DNA of 64,000 nucleotides from Mycolicibacterium madagascariense. GTDB lineage: Bacteria > Actinomycetota > Actinomycetes > Mycobacteriales > Mycobacteriaceae. Both the position numbers and the translations under genes were made by a program. The DNA is taken from contig NZ_AP022610.1 of assembly GCF_010729665.1 (NCBI RefSeq), positions 1 to 64,000 on the forward strand, written 5' to 3'. Positions 20,996 through 30,581 of the stretch are shown in pieces; position 1 is the first letter of the stretch; every line of letters begins with the position of its first letter. The notes beneath the pieces were generated by a model. That model was not told the origin of the DNA and made no database searches. It saw only the letters and a program-made list of their open reading frames with translations.

Positions 20996-23380
20996 AGGGG
21001 GCCGTCCTCGTGGGCCAGCGCGACGTCCAACGGGTCCGGCCTGCGCTCACCGTCGCGCCGCGACGGGCGGTCGAGGTCGGCGCGGTCGGGTTGGCCTCGG
21101 AACCGATGCCACAGCCGGCGTCCCGCGAGCAGCACCAGCACCGCCCCGGCGGACAGCGTGATGAAGAACAGCACCTTGCCGTAGGCGTTCGAGTGCACCG
21201 ACAGCCGCACCGGTTCGCCAAGGGGCAGACCGTCGGCGGTCTGGAGGGCGACGTCGACGGCCACGCGCTGGGTGAAGTGCACCTCGATGGGCACGCGCAG
21301 CGGCAGGTAGCCGGGAGGCAGTTCGATCTCGCCCATGTTCGTCACGGTCATCCCGGCGGGCGTCGACGTCGAGGCGCACCCGGATGGGCACGGGCAGATC
21401 GTTGCGCAGGGCCAGCGGCAGCGGACTGCGTTCGGTCGCCAGGGTGTAGGAGCCGCCGGGGTTGACGATCGTGACGGCGTGCAGCAGGTCCTCGACCGTG
21501 GTGCCGACGACGCCGACCCGCTGCCCGCCCAGGCCGTTGCGGGCATCGGGGGCGACCGACTGACTCAGCGCCCGCAGCATGTCCTCCCGCAGCGGCGCGG
21601 TGTACTGCGGCCCGGTCAGGCCGGTGCGCGGGTCGGTGGTCAGCGCCCGGTCAGTCCCCACAGCCGAGCGGTGACGTTCGAGATGTCCGACGTCACGTCC
21701 GCGTCGATGTGGGACCGCGGGTTGCCGAGCGTCTCTGCCGGTAGCGGAGCCACCTCCGACGGCGGGATCGCGCTGCTCGGCGAGTACAGCCGACAGCGGC
21801 CTTGGTACGGCCAGCCCGGACCGGATCGCCGAGGCCAGCGTCGAGAGCACGGCTTGGGCCTCGTCGGGGGGCAGGTTCCAGGCCAGCGGCGGGATGAGCA
21901 GCTCGGTGCGGGGCTCGGTCTGCGGCCGCAGCGCACGCCACAGCACGGCGGCCAGGGCGTCTTCGCGGCGCGCGATGGAGGAGTCGTGGGACAGCGGAAC
22001 GTCGAGGGAGCCATCGAGATAGGACGGGGTCACCGGCGTGGTGCCCGCACCGGCCAGCGCCGCGCCGACCGCGGGGTCGAAGGGCGCGGCGACCACGTTG
22101 GCGTCGTAGCGACGCGGGGCGAGGTCGATGGCCGCGGGGTCGTCCGCCGTCGAGTCCTGGGCGACGGACTCACCGGCGGCGATCGCCACCGTCGGACCAT
22201 GCGAGGACAGCAGCTTGACCGCGGGCCCGGTCAGGGGGCCGTCGCCGACCAGGGTGGCGCCGCGGGTCGACGCCACGCCGAGGATCTGGTCGACGATGTC
22301 GGCGCCCTCGGTCGTCGCGGTCGTCGAGAGCCCGGGGTCCCCGACCCTGGCGAGGGCTCCCAGATCGGCCTGCGCGTAGACCGTCGGGGCCACGCACAGC
22401 CGCTGGGCGAGCGTCCGCAACCGGCCCAGCCAGTTGACCGCCGCGTCCTGCCCCGTCCCGGCGTGCGTCGGTGAGGCCAGGCCGCCGGCGGGATCGTCGT
22501 TGACGACGTAGCCCGCCGTCATGGCGTTGACCGTGACCAACAGGTCGGGATCGACGGCCAGGCACAGGGCGGCGCGCGTCTCCCCGGCCGGGTCGACGGC
22601 GGGACTCGTCGCGAAGTCGGCGGCGGTCAGCAGCGTGTCGAGACGCCCGCCAGGGGCCAGCGACGCGGCGAGCTCGTCGTCGACGAGCCGGACGGGGGTC
22701 GTGCCGCCGGGAACGCCCGCGGCGAGGCGGGGCTTGTCGGCGAGCGGCCACAGCATCGTCACGTGGACGGGTCGCGACGTGTCGGGCGGGACGACGGCGG
22801 TCACCGCGTCGTCGGTGCCGGCGGGCGTGCTCGGGTCGGCGGGCACGCCGAGGACGGGCAGCAGGAACCGGGCGTCGTCGAGGCGGGCCGGCGCGCCGTA
22901 GTCCGGGGTGCCGTTGACGTTGACCAGCGCCGGGTAGATCCCCGGCTGGTCGATGCGCAGCGAGGGGGAGTCCGCCGAGCGCACCGGATAGGACAGCGTG
23001 AAGGGCATGTGCTGGCCCTGCGCCAGCTCCGGTGCGACCGTGACGAAGTTCGCGACGGCCTCGTATTGGTCGACGCCGCCGGTCAATTCGGTGCGCAGCC
23101 CGGTCGACGACGTGACGGCGGGGGCGTGTTCGAGGCGCACCATGATGTCGTGCACGGGCCGGTCGCCGACGTTGGTCACCGTCCCCGACACGGTCACGGT
23201 GGGCTCGGTCGTCGTCGTGACGGTCTCTGGGGTGATGGAGTCGATGTGCAATTGCAGGAAGGGTCGTTCGCCGGGCTCCCCGGCGGCGGCGCGGCGCCAC
23301 CCGGGCAGGACGAGCAGCATCAGCAGCGCGAGGACGGTCAGCAGGCGCGACCCGGCGACACCCGCCGCGGCGCGCGTCAT
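20992..23380 (-). CDS. DUF6049 secreted/membrane protein (Rv3909 family), three apparent frameshifts
   Basis: Large envelope protein of unknown function, always next to mviN in mycobacteria. An N-terminal signal sequence ([15 protein letters not shown]) leads to an outer domain of about 700 residues that begins with an Ig-like block ([20 protein letters not shown]). Near the C-terminus are one membrane helix ([18 protein letters not shown]) and a short basic tail. The frame breaks near 21775, 21655 and 21350; the missing segments are present in the neighbouring frame (for example [21 protein letters not shown]). Corrected length is about 796 residues. It overlaps mutT4 upstream and mviN downstream, suggesting one operon. 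Confidence 0.85.
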
Positions 23381-24163
23381 GGGCCTTGGCCGCAGCCGTT
23401 CGCCCGCCGGCCGGGTGGCGGTTGCGGGGATTGGTCGGGTCGGCGGTTGCGGGTGTGCGAATGGGTCTGGGGTCGGCGCCGCGGTGCGCTGTGCGGCAGC
23501 GGCGGCAGCGCCTCCGGGCCGTCGGAGTGCAGCTTGTCGATGAGCTCTCCGGCCACCTCGGCGAGCCGGCGTTCGTCGGCGTAGGCCAGCCGGGCGGGCA
23601 GCTCGACCAGCGGCACCCAGGCCACCTCGGTCACCTCGACGTCTTCGTCGGAGAGCTCGCCATCGAGGAATCGCATGAGGTAATGGTGCACGGTCTTGTG
23701 GACGCGGCGACCCTCGGTCACGAACCAGTAGTCGATGCTGCCCAGCGCCGCGAGCACGCTGCCCTGGATGCCGGTCTCCTCGGCGACCTCTCGGATGGCG
23801 GTCTGCTCGGCGGTCTCACCCTGCTCGATGTGTCCCTTCGGCAGCGACCACAGCATGCGTCCGCGCCGATCCACGCGACCGATCAGCGCAGCCACCTGGG
23901 CGCCCTTCGGGCCGTCGATGCCGTCGATCACGAGTCCGCCCGCGGACGTCGTGCACCGTGCGCAGCCGGTCGGGCGCGCGCCGGCCCTGTCGACCCGATG
24001 GGGTCGCCGCGGCGTCGGGACGGTGTCCGGGCGTCGGCCCGGGAAGCGGAGCGGCGGCGGTTCCGGCGGCGGCCGTGGCGCCTGGCTCGGGGGGACCGGC
24101 AGAGCGTCGCCCGCGGCGCCGTCCCCGGCGCCGTCGTGGTTTGGCTCGTTCGCCCTCCGACAC
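23377..24163 (-). CDS. mutT4: NUDIX hydrolase MutT4 (one apparent frameshift)
   Basis: NUDIX family hydrolase related to the mycobacterial MutT proteins; the M. tuberculosis orthologue is Rv3908. The Nudix box is [22 protein letters not shown]. The GTG start at 24163 gives a very basic leader ([15 protein letters not shown]) followed by an Ala/Pro linker. The frame breaks near 23945 between RLRTVHD and [10 protein letters not shown], where about two bases are missing. The C-terminal tail is Pro/Arg-rich. About 262 residues. It is divergent from pcnA and first in the mutT4-DUF6049-mviN run. Confidence 0.88.
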
Positions 24164-24273
24164 CCAAGCGATAGTAGCTGCCAGTTGGAATTCGCCCTGG
24201 CCGCACTCGCCGTCGTGGTCGGCTTGTCGCCGGGTCGTAATACACCCGAGAGCGCCCACTAGGCTCAACGAAC

Positions 24274-25725
24274 GTGCCGAACGATCCCGCTGCCAGCCCG
24301 CCTGACTCAGGGGAGCTGCTGGCTGCCGCGAAGGCGCTGCAGCCCCACGCCGCCATCCTCGGCGAGCTGGGGCGGTTGTTCGCTGACGCCGGACACGAGC
24401 TGTACCTGGTCGGCGGCAGTGTCCGCGACGCGCTGCTGCAACGGCCGCTGACGGACCTGGACTTCACCACCGACGCCCGGCCCCGCGAGGTGCAGCAGGT
24501 GGTGCGCGGATGGGCCGACGGCCTGTGGGACACCGGCATCGAGTTCGGCACGGTCGGCGTCGGCAAGGGGACCGACCGCCTCGAGATCACGACGTTCCGC
24601 GCCGACGCGTACGACCGGGTCACCCGAAACCCCGAGGTGCAGTTCGGCGACCACCTCTCCGACGATTTGCTGCGTCGCGACTTCACCGCCAACGCGATGG
24701 CCGTGGCAATCACGCCGTCGGGCCTCGGCGAATTCCACGATCCGCTGGGCGGGCTGGCGGCAATCCGGCACCGCGTGCTCGACACGCCGTCGGCTCCGGA
24801 GGTGTCGTTCGGCGACGACCCGCTGCGGATGCTGCGGGCAGCGAGATTCGTCTCACAGCTGGGGTTCGGTGTCGCACCCCGCGTCCGCGAGGCCATGACG
24901 CGGATGGCGGGCGAGCTCGGCCGCATCACCGTCGAGCGCGTGGCGGCCGAGCTGGACAAGCTGATGCTGGGTGCCGACCCCGTGGCGGGCATCGACCTGA
25001 TGGTGCAGACCGGCCTGGGTGACGTGGTGCTGCCCGAGGTGGGCGGGATGCGCATGGCGATCGACGAGCACCACCAGCACAAGGACGTCTACCAGCATTC
25101 GCTGACCGTGCTGCGGCAGGCCATGGACCTGGAGGGGCCCGGCGGTCCGGACCTGGTGCTGCGGTGGGCGGCGCTGCTGCACGACATCGGCAAGCCCGCC
25201 ACCCGCAGGCACGAGAGCGACGGCGGGGTGAGCTTCCATCACCACGAGGTGGTGGGGGCGAAGCTGACCCGCAAGCGCATGCGCGCGCTGAAGTACTCCA
25301 ACCAGATGGTCGACGACGTCTCCGCGCTGGTGTATCTGCACCTGCGGTTCCACGGCTACGGGGACGGCAAGTGGACCGACTCGGCAGTGCGGCGCTACGT
25401 CACCGACGCCGGCCCTCTGGTGGAGCGGTTGCACAAGCTGGTGCGGGCGGACTGCACCACCCGCGACAAGCGCCGCGCCGCGCGCCTGCAGGCCAACTAC
25501 GACGACCTGGAACACCGCATCGCCGAGCTCGCGGCCAAGGAGGACCTCCAGCGGGTGCGGCCCGACCTCGACGGAAACGAGATCATGCGGATCCTCGACA
25601 TCCCACCGGGACCCCAGGTCGGCGAGGCGTGGAAGTACCTCAAGGAACTCCGCCTCGACCGCGGCCCCCTCGAGCACGACGAGGCCGTCGCCGAACTTCG
25701 GAAGTGGTGGAACGCCAAGGCCTGA
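24274..25725 (+). CDS. pcnA: CCA tRNA nucleotidyltransferase (PcnA)
   Basis: Adds or repairs the 3' CCA end of tRNAs. It has 483 residues, intact, GTG start at 24274. The nucleotidyltransferase motif is LVGGSVRDALLQRPLTDLDF with the two metal-binding Asp residues, followed by LLRRDFTANAMA and FGDDPLRMLRAARFVSQLGF. A C-terminal HD domain is marked by HKDVYQHSL and LLHDIGKPATR. The HD domain could give phosphatase or phosphodiesterase activity, as in other class II enzymes. It is divergent from mutT4 across 110 bp. Confidence 0.95.
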   Translation: MPNDPAASPPDSGELLAAAKALQPHAAILGELGRLFADAGHELYLVGGSVRDALLQRPLTDLDFTTDARPREVQQVVRGWADGLWDTGIEFGTVGVGKGTDRLEITTFRADAYDRVTRNPEVQFGDHLSDDLLRRDFTANAMAVAITPSGLGEFHDPLGGLAAIRHRVLDTPSAPEVSFGDDPLRMLRAARFVSQLGFGVAPRVREAMTRMAGELGRITVERVAAELDKLMLGADPVAGIDLMVQTGLGDVVLPEVGGMRMAIDEHHQHKDVYQHSLTVLRQAMDLEGPGGPDLVLRWAALLHDIGKPATRRHESDGGVSFHHHEVVGAKLTRKRMRALKYSNQMVDDVSALVYLHLRFHGYGDGKWTDSAVRRYVTDAGPLVERLHKLVRADCTTRDKRRAARLQANYDDLEHRIAELAAKEDLQRVRPDLDGNEIMRILDIPPGPQVGEAWKYLKELRLDRGPLEHDEAVAELRKWWNAKA

Positions 25726-25743
25726 GCGCGCGTCGAAGCAGGG

Positions 25744-26256
25744 GTGGAGTACTGCCTTGGCGACGGGGATGGGTTGGCGGCGGCGTGGTCGGTGGAACCG
25801 AACGTCGACAGTGACGGCGACGGCGTCTTCGACGCGTTCGGACTCGACTTCGACGGGGACGGCAGGCTCGACGACGCGCTGGCCGACCTCGACCGCGACG
25901 GGGTCGCCGATCACCTGCTGCTGGATCTCGACGACGACGGGCGCGCCGAGGCGTCCTACACCGACGACGGCTCGGGCACGTGGGCACTGGGAGTCGACGG
26001 GCGCGCGGGTCCGTTGCGCTGGTTCGGGCTCGACGGCGCGGAGCACACGGGCGGTCCGCTGGCGGACGTCGACGGCGACGGCCAGGCCGACGACCGACTG
26101 CTGGACGCCGACCGCGACGGTCTCGCCGACCGGGCGCTCGTCGGTCGCGACGGCGGCCGCATCGTCTACGTGGACACCGACGCCGACGGGACGTGGGACC
26201 TCACCCTGACCGACGCCGACGGCGACGGTCTGGCCGACGCGGCCGGAGCGCCCTAA
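25744..26256 (+). CDS. Asp-rich repeat protein with calcium-binding-like DxDGDG repeats (Rv3906c family)
   Basis: A 170-residue, strongly acidic protein built of repeats: [71 protein letters not shown] and [10 protein letters not shown]. The spacing resembles thrombospondin type 3 or dockerin/EF-hand-like calcium loops. There is no signal peptide, so it seems cytosolic unless exported by another route. GTG start at 25744, 18 bp after pcnA. M. tuberculosis keeps the same neighbour pair. Function unknown; calcium binding is inferred from the motif. Confidence 0.85.
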   Translation: MEYCLGDGDGLAAAWSVEPNVDSDGDGVFDAFGLDFDGDGRLDDALADLDRDGVADHLLLDLDDDGRAEASYTDDGSGTWALGVDGRAGPLRWFGLDGAEHTGGPLADVDGDGQADDRLLDADRDGLADRALVGRDGGRIVYVDTDADGTWDLTLTDADGDGLADAAGAP

Positions 26257-27023
26257 CCGCGGCCGGCGCCCGGCGGGCCCGCGAACGCTTGCGCGATCGT
26301 CAGCCAGCGCGACGCGTCCGCGCCGACGGCCGTGACGTCGAGTTGGGCCGCCGGTCTGCGCTGGGTGACCAGCATGCAGAAGTCCTCGGCCGATCCCGTC
26401 ACCCGCTGCGCGGCGTCCTGCGGACCCCATGACCACGTGTCGCCATCGGGGGCGCGCAACTCGACCAGGAAGGGTTCGGCGGGAACGGGCAGACCGTGCA
26501 CGGTGAACGCGAAGTCCCTGGTGCGGACGCCGATGTGGGCGATGGCGCGCAGCCTGGCCGTCGCCGGCCGCGTGACGCCGAGGGCGTCGGCGACGTCGAG
26601 CCCGTGAGCCCAGGTCTCCATGAGCCGCGCCGTCGCCATCGACGACGCACTCATGGGCGGGCCGAACCACGGGAGCTTCCTGCCGTCGGCCACCTCGAGC
26701 AGTTCGGCGTGCAGCCGGGCGCGCGTGCTGCGCCACTCGGCGAGCAGGTCCGCCGGCGACGTCGTCGCGAGCCGCTCGGCGCCCGCGTCGACGAAGCCGG
26801 ACGGGTCGGTGGCCGCCTCGCGGAGGATCTCGGCGAACCCCCGTTCGTCGGTCACCGCGACGACCGAGACCCCGTCGGTCCACCACAGGTGCGCGATCTG
26901 ATGGGCGATGGTCCAGCCGGGGGCGAGCGTCTCGAGTCGCCAGCCGTCGTCGTCGAGCCCGGCGACCAGGTCGTCCAGGGCATCGCTCTCGGCGCGGAGG
27001 TCGGCTACGAGGTCGGTCAGCAT
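26253..27023 (-). CDS. DinB-like TIGR03084 family protein (Rv0036c family)
   Basis: A 256-residue protein of the DinB/mycothiol-dependent isomerase superfamily. The N-terminal four-helix bundle has metal-ligand-like histidines in [10 protein letters not shown] and [14 protein letters not shown]. This group may use mycothiol as cofactor, but no substrate is known. ATG start at 27023. Its last bases overlap the end of the convergent Asp-rich gene. Intact. It precedes the MFS gene in the other direction of travel (both minus), as in M. tuberculosis Rv0036c-Rv0037c. Confidence 0.82.
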   Translation of the reverse strand: MLTDLVADLRAESDALDDLVAGLDDDGWRLETLAPGWTIAHQIAHLWWTDGVSVVAVTDERGFAEILREAATDPSGFVDAGAERLATTSPADLLAEWRSTRARLHAELLEVADGRKLPWFGPPMSASSMATARLMETWAHGLDVADALGVTRPATARLRAIAHIGVRTRDFAFTVHGLPVPAEPFLVELRAPDGDTWSWGPQDAAQRVTGSAEDFCMLVTQRRPAAQLDVTAVGADASRWLTIAQAFAGPPGAGRG

Positions 27024-27041
27024 GGCGTCACCATCGGCACC

Positions 27042-28323
27042 CTAGACCTGCCACGTCGCGCGCCTGCCGGTCACCGCGCTGGCGGCCATGCCGAGCAGGT
27101 ACACGACGGCACCGGCGACGACCAGCCCAGGGGAGTGCCCGTCGGCGGGTATGACGGCGGCGCACGCCGTGATGGAGGCGACGAAGGCCACCCAGAACAG
27201 TGAGTCCTGCACGGTGAAGACGTGACCGCGCAGCGCGTCGTCGACGTCGAGCTGCATCGCCGAATCGCCGCACAGCTTGACCACCTGGCCGGCCGCGCCG
27301 AGCAGAAAACCGCAGGCCATCATGATCGGTAGGTCGAGGCCGACCGCGGCGAGCTGGAGGGCGGCGGCCGCGCCCAGCGCGACGTTGACCGTGGCGAAAC
27401 GACTCCACCGGCGCACGACGACCGGGGTGAGGAAGTTGGCCAGGAACGAGCCGAGGCCGGTCGAGGCGGCGAACAGCACGGCCACGCCGAGGCCCGCCAC
27501 GTTCGCCGAGCCGGTGTGCCGCACGATGACCAGGACCAGCAGCGTGTTGATCCCGAACACCACGCGGTGGGCGATCACCCCGGACAGCGTCGCGGCCACG
27601 CTCGGCACGACGAACGCCGTGCGCAACCCGTACCCCCACCCGGTGGCGACGGCATAGAACACCGAGCCGTGGACGGCGCGTGACGAGTCGTCGGGTCCGA
27701 GCACGTGGGTGCGAACCGCACGGACAGGAACCACGCGAGCGCCACGGGTGCCGCCGCCATGAACAGCGCGGCGGCCGAACCGCTATCACCGGCGCCGAAC
27801 GCCCAGCGCGGCACCAGCATGAAGACCGCGCCGAAGAACAGCGTCGCCGCGCTGACGGCCGTGGCCACCGAGTTCATAGTCAGCACCTGCTCGCGGGGCA
27901 CGACGTGCGGCAGCCCGGCCGAGAGCCCCGACGTCACGAAGCGGGTGAAGCCGTTGACGACCAGGGAGCCGAGCAGGATCCACGGGCGCCCGCGCTGGAG
28001 GCGATGAGCACCGCGACCACGATCATCAGCAGCAGCCGGGCGAGGTTGGCGCCGATCAGGACGGTCCGGCGGTCCCACCGGTCCAGCAGGGCGCCGGCGA
28101 ACGGACCGAGCAGCGAGTAGGGGAGATACAGCACGGCGAACGATCCGGCGATCTCCCACGGGCTGGTGGCGCGGTCGGGATTGAACAGCAGCGCGCCGAC
28201 GAGACCGCCCTGGAACAACCCGTCGCCGAACGAGCTGGCAGCCCGCAGCTCCAGCAACCGGCGAAATTCGGGGAGGGCTCGAACCGCTCGCCACGGGACG
28301 AGGCGGTTGCGCGGCGAGGTCAC
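27042..28323 (-). CDS. Major facilitator superfamily transporter (Rv0037c family), two apparent frameshifts
   Basis: Multi-span membrane carrier, substrate unknown. The GTG start at 28323 gives [20 protein letters not shown]. The conserved MFS loop between helices 2 and 3 is [21 protein letters not shown]. Breaks near 27985 and 27710 split it into three frames, each rich in membrane helices (for example [19 protein letters not shown], then [16 protein letters not shown], ending GRRATWQV). Corrected length is about 427 residues. It lies between the DinB-like gene and the divergent yqgE. Confidence 0.82.
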
Positions 28324-28466
28324 ATGTCATCCGATGTCGTGGGTGGTCGGCGGGCAGGTCGTCGTCGCGGGCCGACCGAACCACCCTACAAAGGATTCAG
28401 GTAACAAACGCCGCACGGCCGCGGTTGATCGCCACCATCGGCGAACGCTGGTGTCATGATGGACAG

Positions 28467-29065
28467 GTGTCGGAGGAACCGGATGACCACATCGCACCTG
28501 CGACGAACCGGGTCCGTGCGGGCACGCTCCTGCTCGCCAACACCGATCTCATGGAGCCGACGTTCCGCCGCAGCGTCATCTACGTCGTCGAGCACAACGA
28601 CGGCGGCACCCTCGGCGTGGTGTTGAACCGGCCCAGCGAAACCGCCGTCTTCAACGTGCTGCCGCAGTGGACGAAGCTCGCGACGAAGCCCAAGACGATG
28701 TTCGTCGGCGGGCCGGTCAAACGCGACGCCGCCCTCTGCCTGGCCACCTTGCGGGCGGGCGCCAGCCGCACGACGTGCCCGGTCTGCGCCACGTCCAGGG
28801 CCGCATCGTGATGGTCGACCTCGACGCCGATCCCGACGCCATCGAGCCCATCGTCGAGGGTGTGCGGATCTACGCCGGGTACTCGGGCTGGACCATCGGG
28901 CAGCTCGAGGGTGAGATCGAGCGTGACGACTGGATCGTGTTGTCGGCGTTGCCATCCGACGTCCTGGTCGAGCCGCGGGTGGATCTGTGGGGGCGGGTGC
29001 TGCGGCGTCAGCCGATGCCGCTGTCGCTCCTGGCGACCCACCCGATCGACGTCAGTCGCAACTAG
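28467..29065 (+). CDS. yqgE: YqgE/AlgH family protein (UPF0301), one apparent frameshift
   Basis: Conserved protein of unclear biochemical role. GTG start at 28467 (VSEEPDDHIAPATNRVRAG). Family landmarks: GTLLLANTDLMEPTFRRSV, GVVLNRPSE, FVGGPVKRDAALCL, then after a frame break near 28757 GLRHVQGRIVMVDLD, RIYAGYSGWTIGQLEGEI and DDWIVLSALPSDV. It ends LLATHPIDVSRN. Corrected length is about 200 residues. Its 3' end overlaps that of the convergent small membrane protein by 14 bases. Confidence 0.9.
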
Positions 29066-29429
29066 CCGCTCTACGAAAGTCGTTGTGCGGCAGGACATCG
29101 TGCACGCAGGCGCACGACCCCGCACAACCGGCACTCGCCGCGGCCTCACTGTCGGCGACGAGCTTGGCGCTCTGGTAGCACCCCGCCGCGACCGTTCCGA
29201 CCGCACCGAGCACGCTGACCGCGACGGCCACGACCCCGGCCTGGTGCGGGGCGATCAGCGCGACGACACCGCCCGCGCCGAGCATCACCGCGGCGGCCAG
29301 CTGGGTGGGGACGACGGCCCGCAGCACCCGCGCGACGCCGTCGGTCGGCTGCCGCCGGGCCAGCGACCAGAACCCGGTCGCGGCGCTCACCAGGGCGGCG
29401 CACAGGCACAGCACGGCGGCGATCAGCAT
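29052..29429 (-). CDS. Small membrane protein (Rv0039c-like position)
   Basis: A 125-residue protein with about three hydrophobic helices (LIAAVLCLCAALVSAATGFW, AAAVMLGAGGVVALIAP, VVAVAVSVLGAVGTVAAGCY) and a Cys-containing tail (SAGCAGSCACVHD). ATG start at 29429. M. tuberculosis has a small membrane-protein gene at the same place. Function unknown. The 3' end overlaps yqgE on the other strand. Confidence 0.65.
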   Translation of the reverse strand: MLIAAVLCLCAALVSAATGFWSLARRQPTDGVARVLRAVVPTQLAAAVMLGAGGVVALIAPHQAGVVAVAVSVLGAVGTVAAGCYQSAKLVADSEAAASAGCAGSCACVHDVLPHNDFRRAASCD

Positions 29430-29472
29430 GACCCCACCATACGAGGCCCGGCGCGGGGGTGCGGGTGGGGGC

Positions 29473-30361
29473 TCAGCGGTGCAGGCCGAGCGGCTGGGCG
29501 GCCGCGGGCAGGATGGCGGGTGCGACGGGGGCCTGGGGTGCGGTGGGTGCGTTCGGCGCTGCGACGGGCGCGGCGGCCGGCGGTGGCGGCGCATCGGGGG
29601 ACCCGACCCGGAACCCGTTGACGATCGCGTCGGTCGCCGACCCCGCCGCGACCGACACGTCGGCGCTGGTGGTCACCGACAGCGTCACCAGGTACTTGTC
29701 CGGTCCGGAGGTCGCGAGGACGTGCCGGCGCGAGGTGTTCAGCGTGAGGTTGTTCTGCCGGTAGGTGCCCTCGATGGCGGCCGACGGCATGCCGCCGAAG
29801 TCTGCGAGCGAGCCCTTGATCGGGCGGAACGCCGGGAGCTGCTGGGAGTCGATGAGGCCGTGGCTGATGGCCTCCTTGGGGTCGAAGTCCCCGACCAGCT
29901 TGTAGACCTGGAGCGCAGCGTTGGAGGTGTAGAGGCCGTCGCCGCCGACGCGGTCGGCGATCACCGCGAAGGCGTCGGGCACGTTGGGGTCGGGCACCTG
30001 GGCCCAGCCGGTGGGCATCGGGAGCACGATGTTGAGGGACTTGAAGCCGTCGGCCTTCTGCGGCTCCATGGCGACGTTCTTGGACTTGAAGAAGTCGGCG
30101 ATGGTGCCCGAGGCGGCGGGGACGATGGTGCTGATGGCCGGGGCGGCGGCGATCGGGGTGGCGACGGTCAGCTCGTTGGGCCCGGGCGCCGCGGGTGCGC
30201 CCGCCTGCACCGTGACGGTCTGCGTGACGGTGGCGGGGCGGGGGCGGGCACGGGGCGGCGGGCTCGGCGGAGGCCGTGGTGCCTGCGAGACCGAGTACGC
30301 ATGCGGTGCCCGCGGCGAAGCCACCGGCCAGAAGTCCCCAGCGACGGGCAGTTTCGAGCAT
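29473..30361 (-). CDS. mtc28: Secreted Pro-rich protein Mtc28 (LpqN/LpqT family), one apparent frameshift
   Basis: Exported protein; the M. tuberculosis orthologue is a known T-cell antigen. The start at 30361 begins a signal peptide ([20 protein letters not shown]... to about residue 32). A Pro/Ala-rich segment contains the frame break near 30262. The folded LpqN-type domain follows ([47 protein letters not shown]), and then an Ala/Pro-rich tail. There is no lipobox Cys, so it is secreted and not lipidated. Corrected length is about 296 residues. Divergent from leuS. Confidence 0.85.
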
Positions 30362-30581
30362 CTCAGCGTCGGTCCTTCCGGCTCAAGCGATGTCGTCGGG
30401 GCCGAGGGATCCCCGGCCAGGCGCCGACTGTATCCATGCCGCGATCGCCACCACTAGGCCCGGGATCGACCTGCAACCATGCCCTGACCCCACTGCAACG
30501 GTTCCGATACCAACGTGTCGGGCGGGTCGGCCCGCGAATGGCGATTGGGGCTCAGAGCAGCAGGTGACTACCCTGTTCGGC

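Noticed and set aside
19424..21184. Long plus-strand frame opposite mviN
   Set aside because: His/Arg/Gln-rich antisense shadow of a strongly supported MurJ gene.
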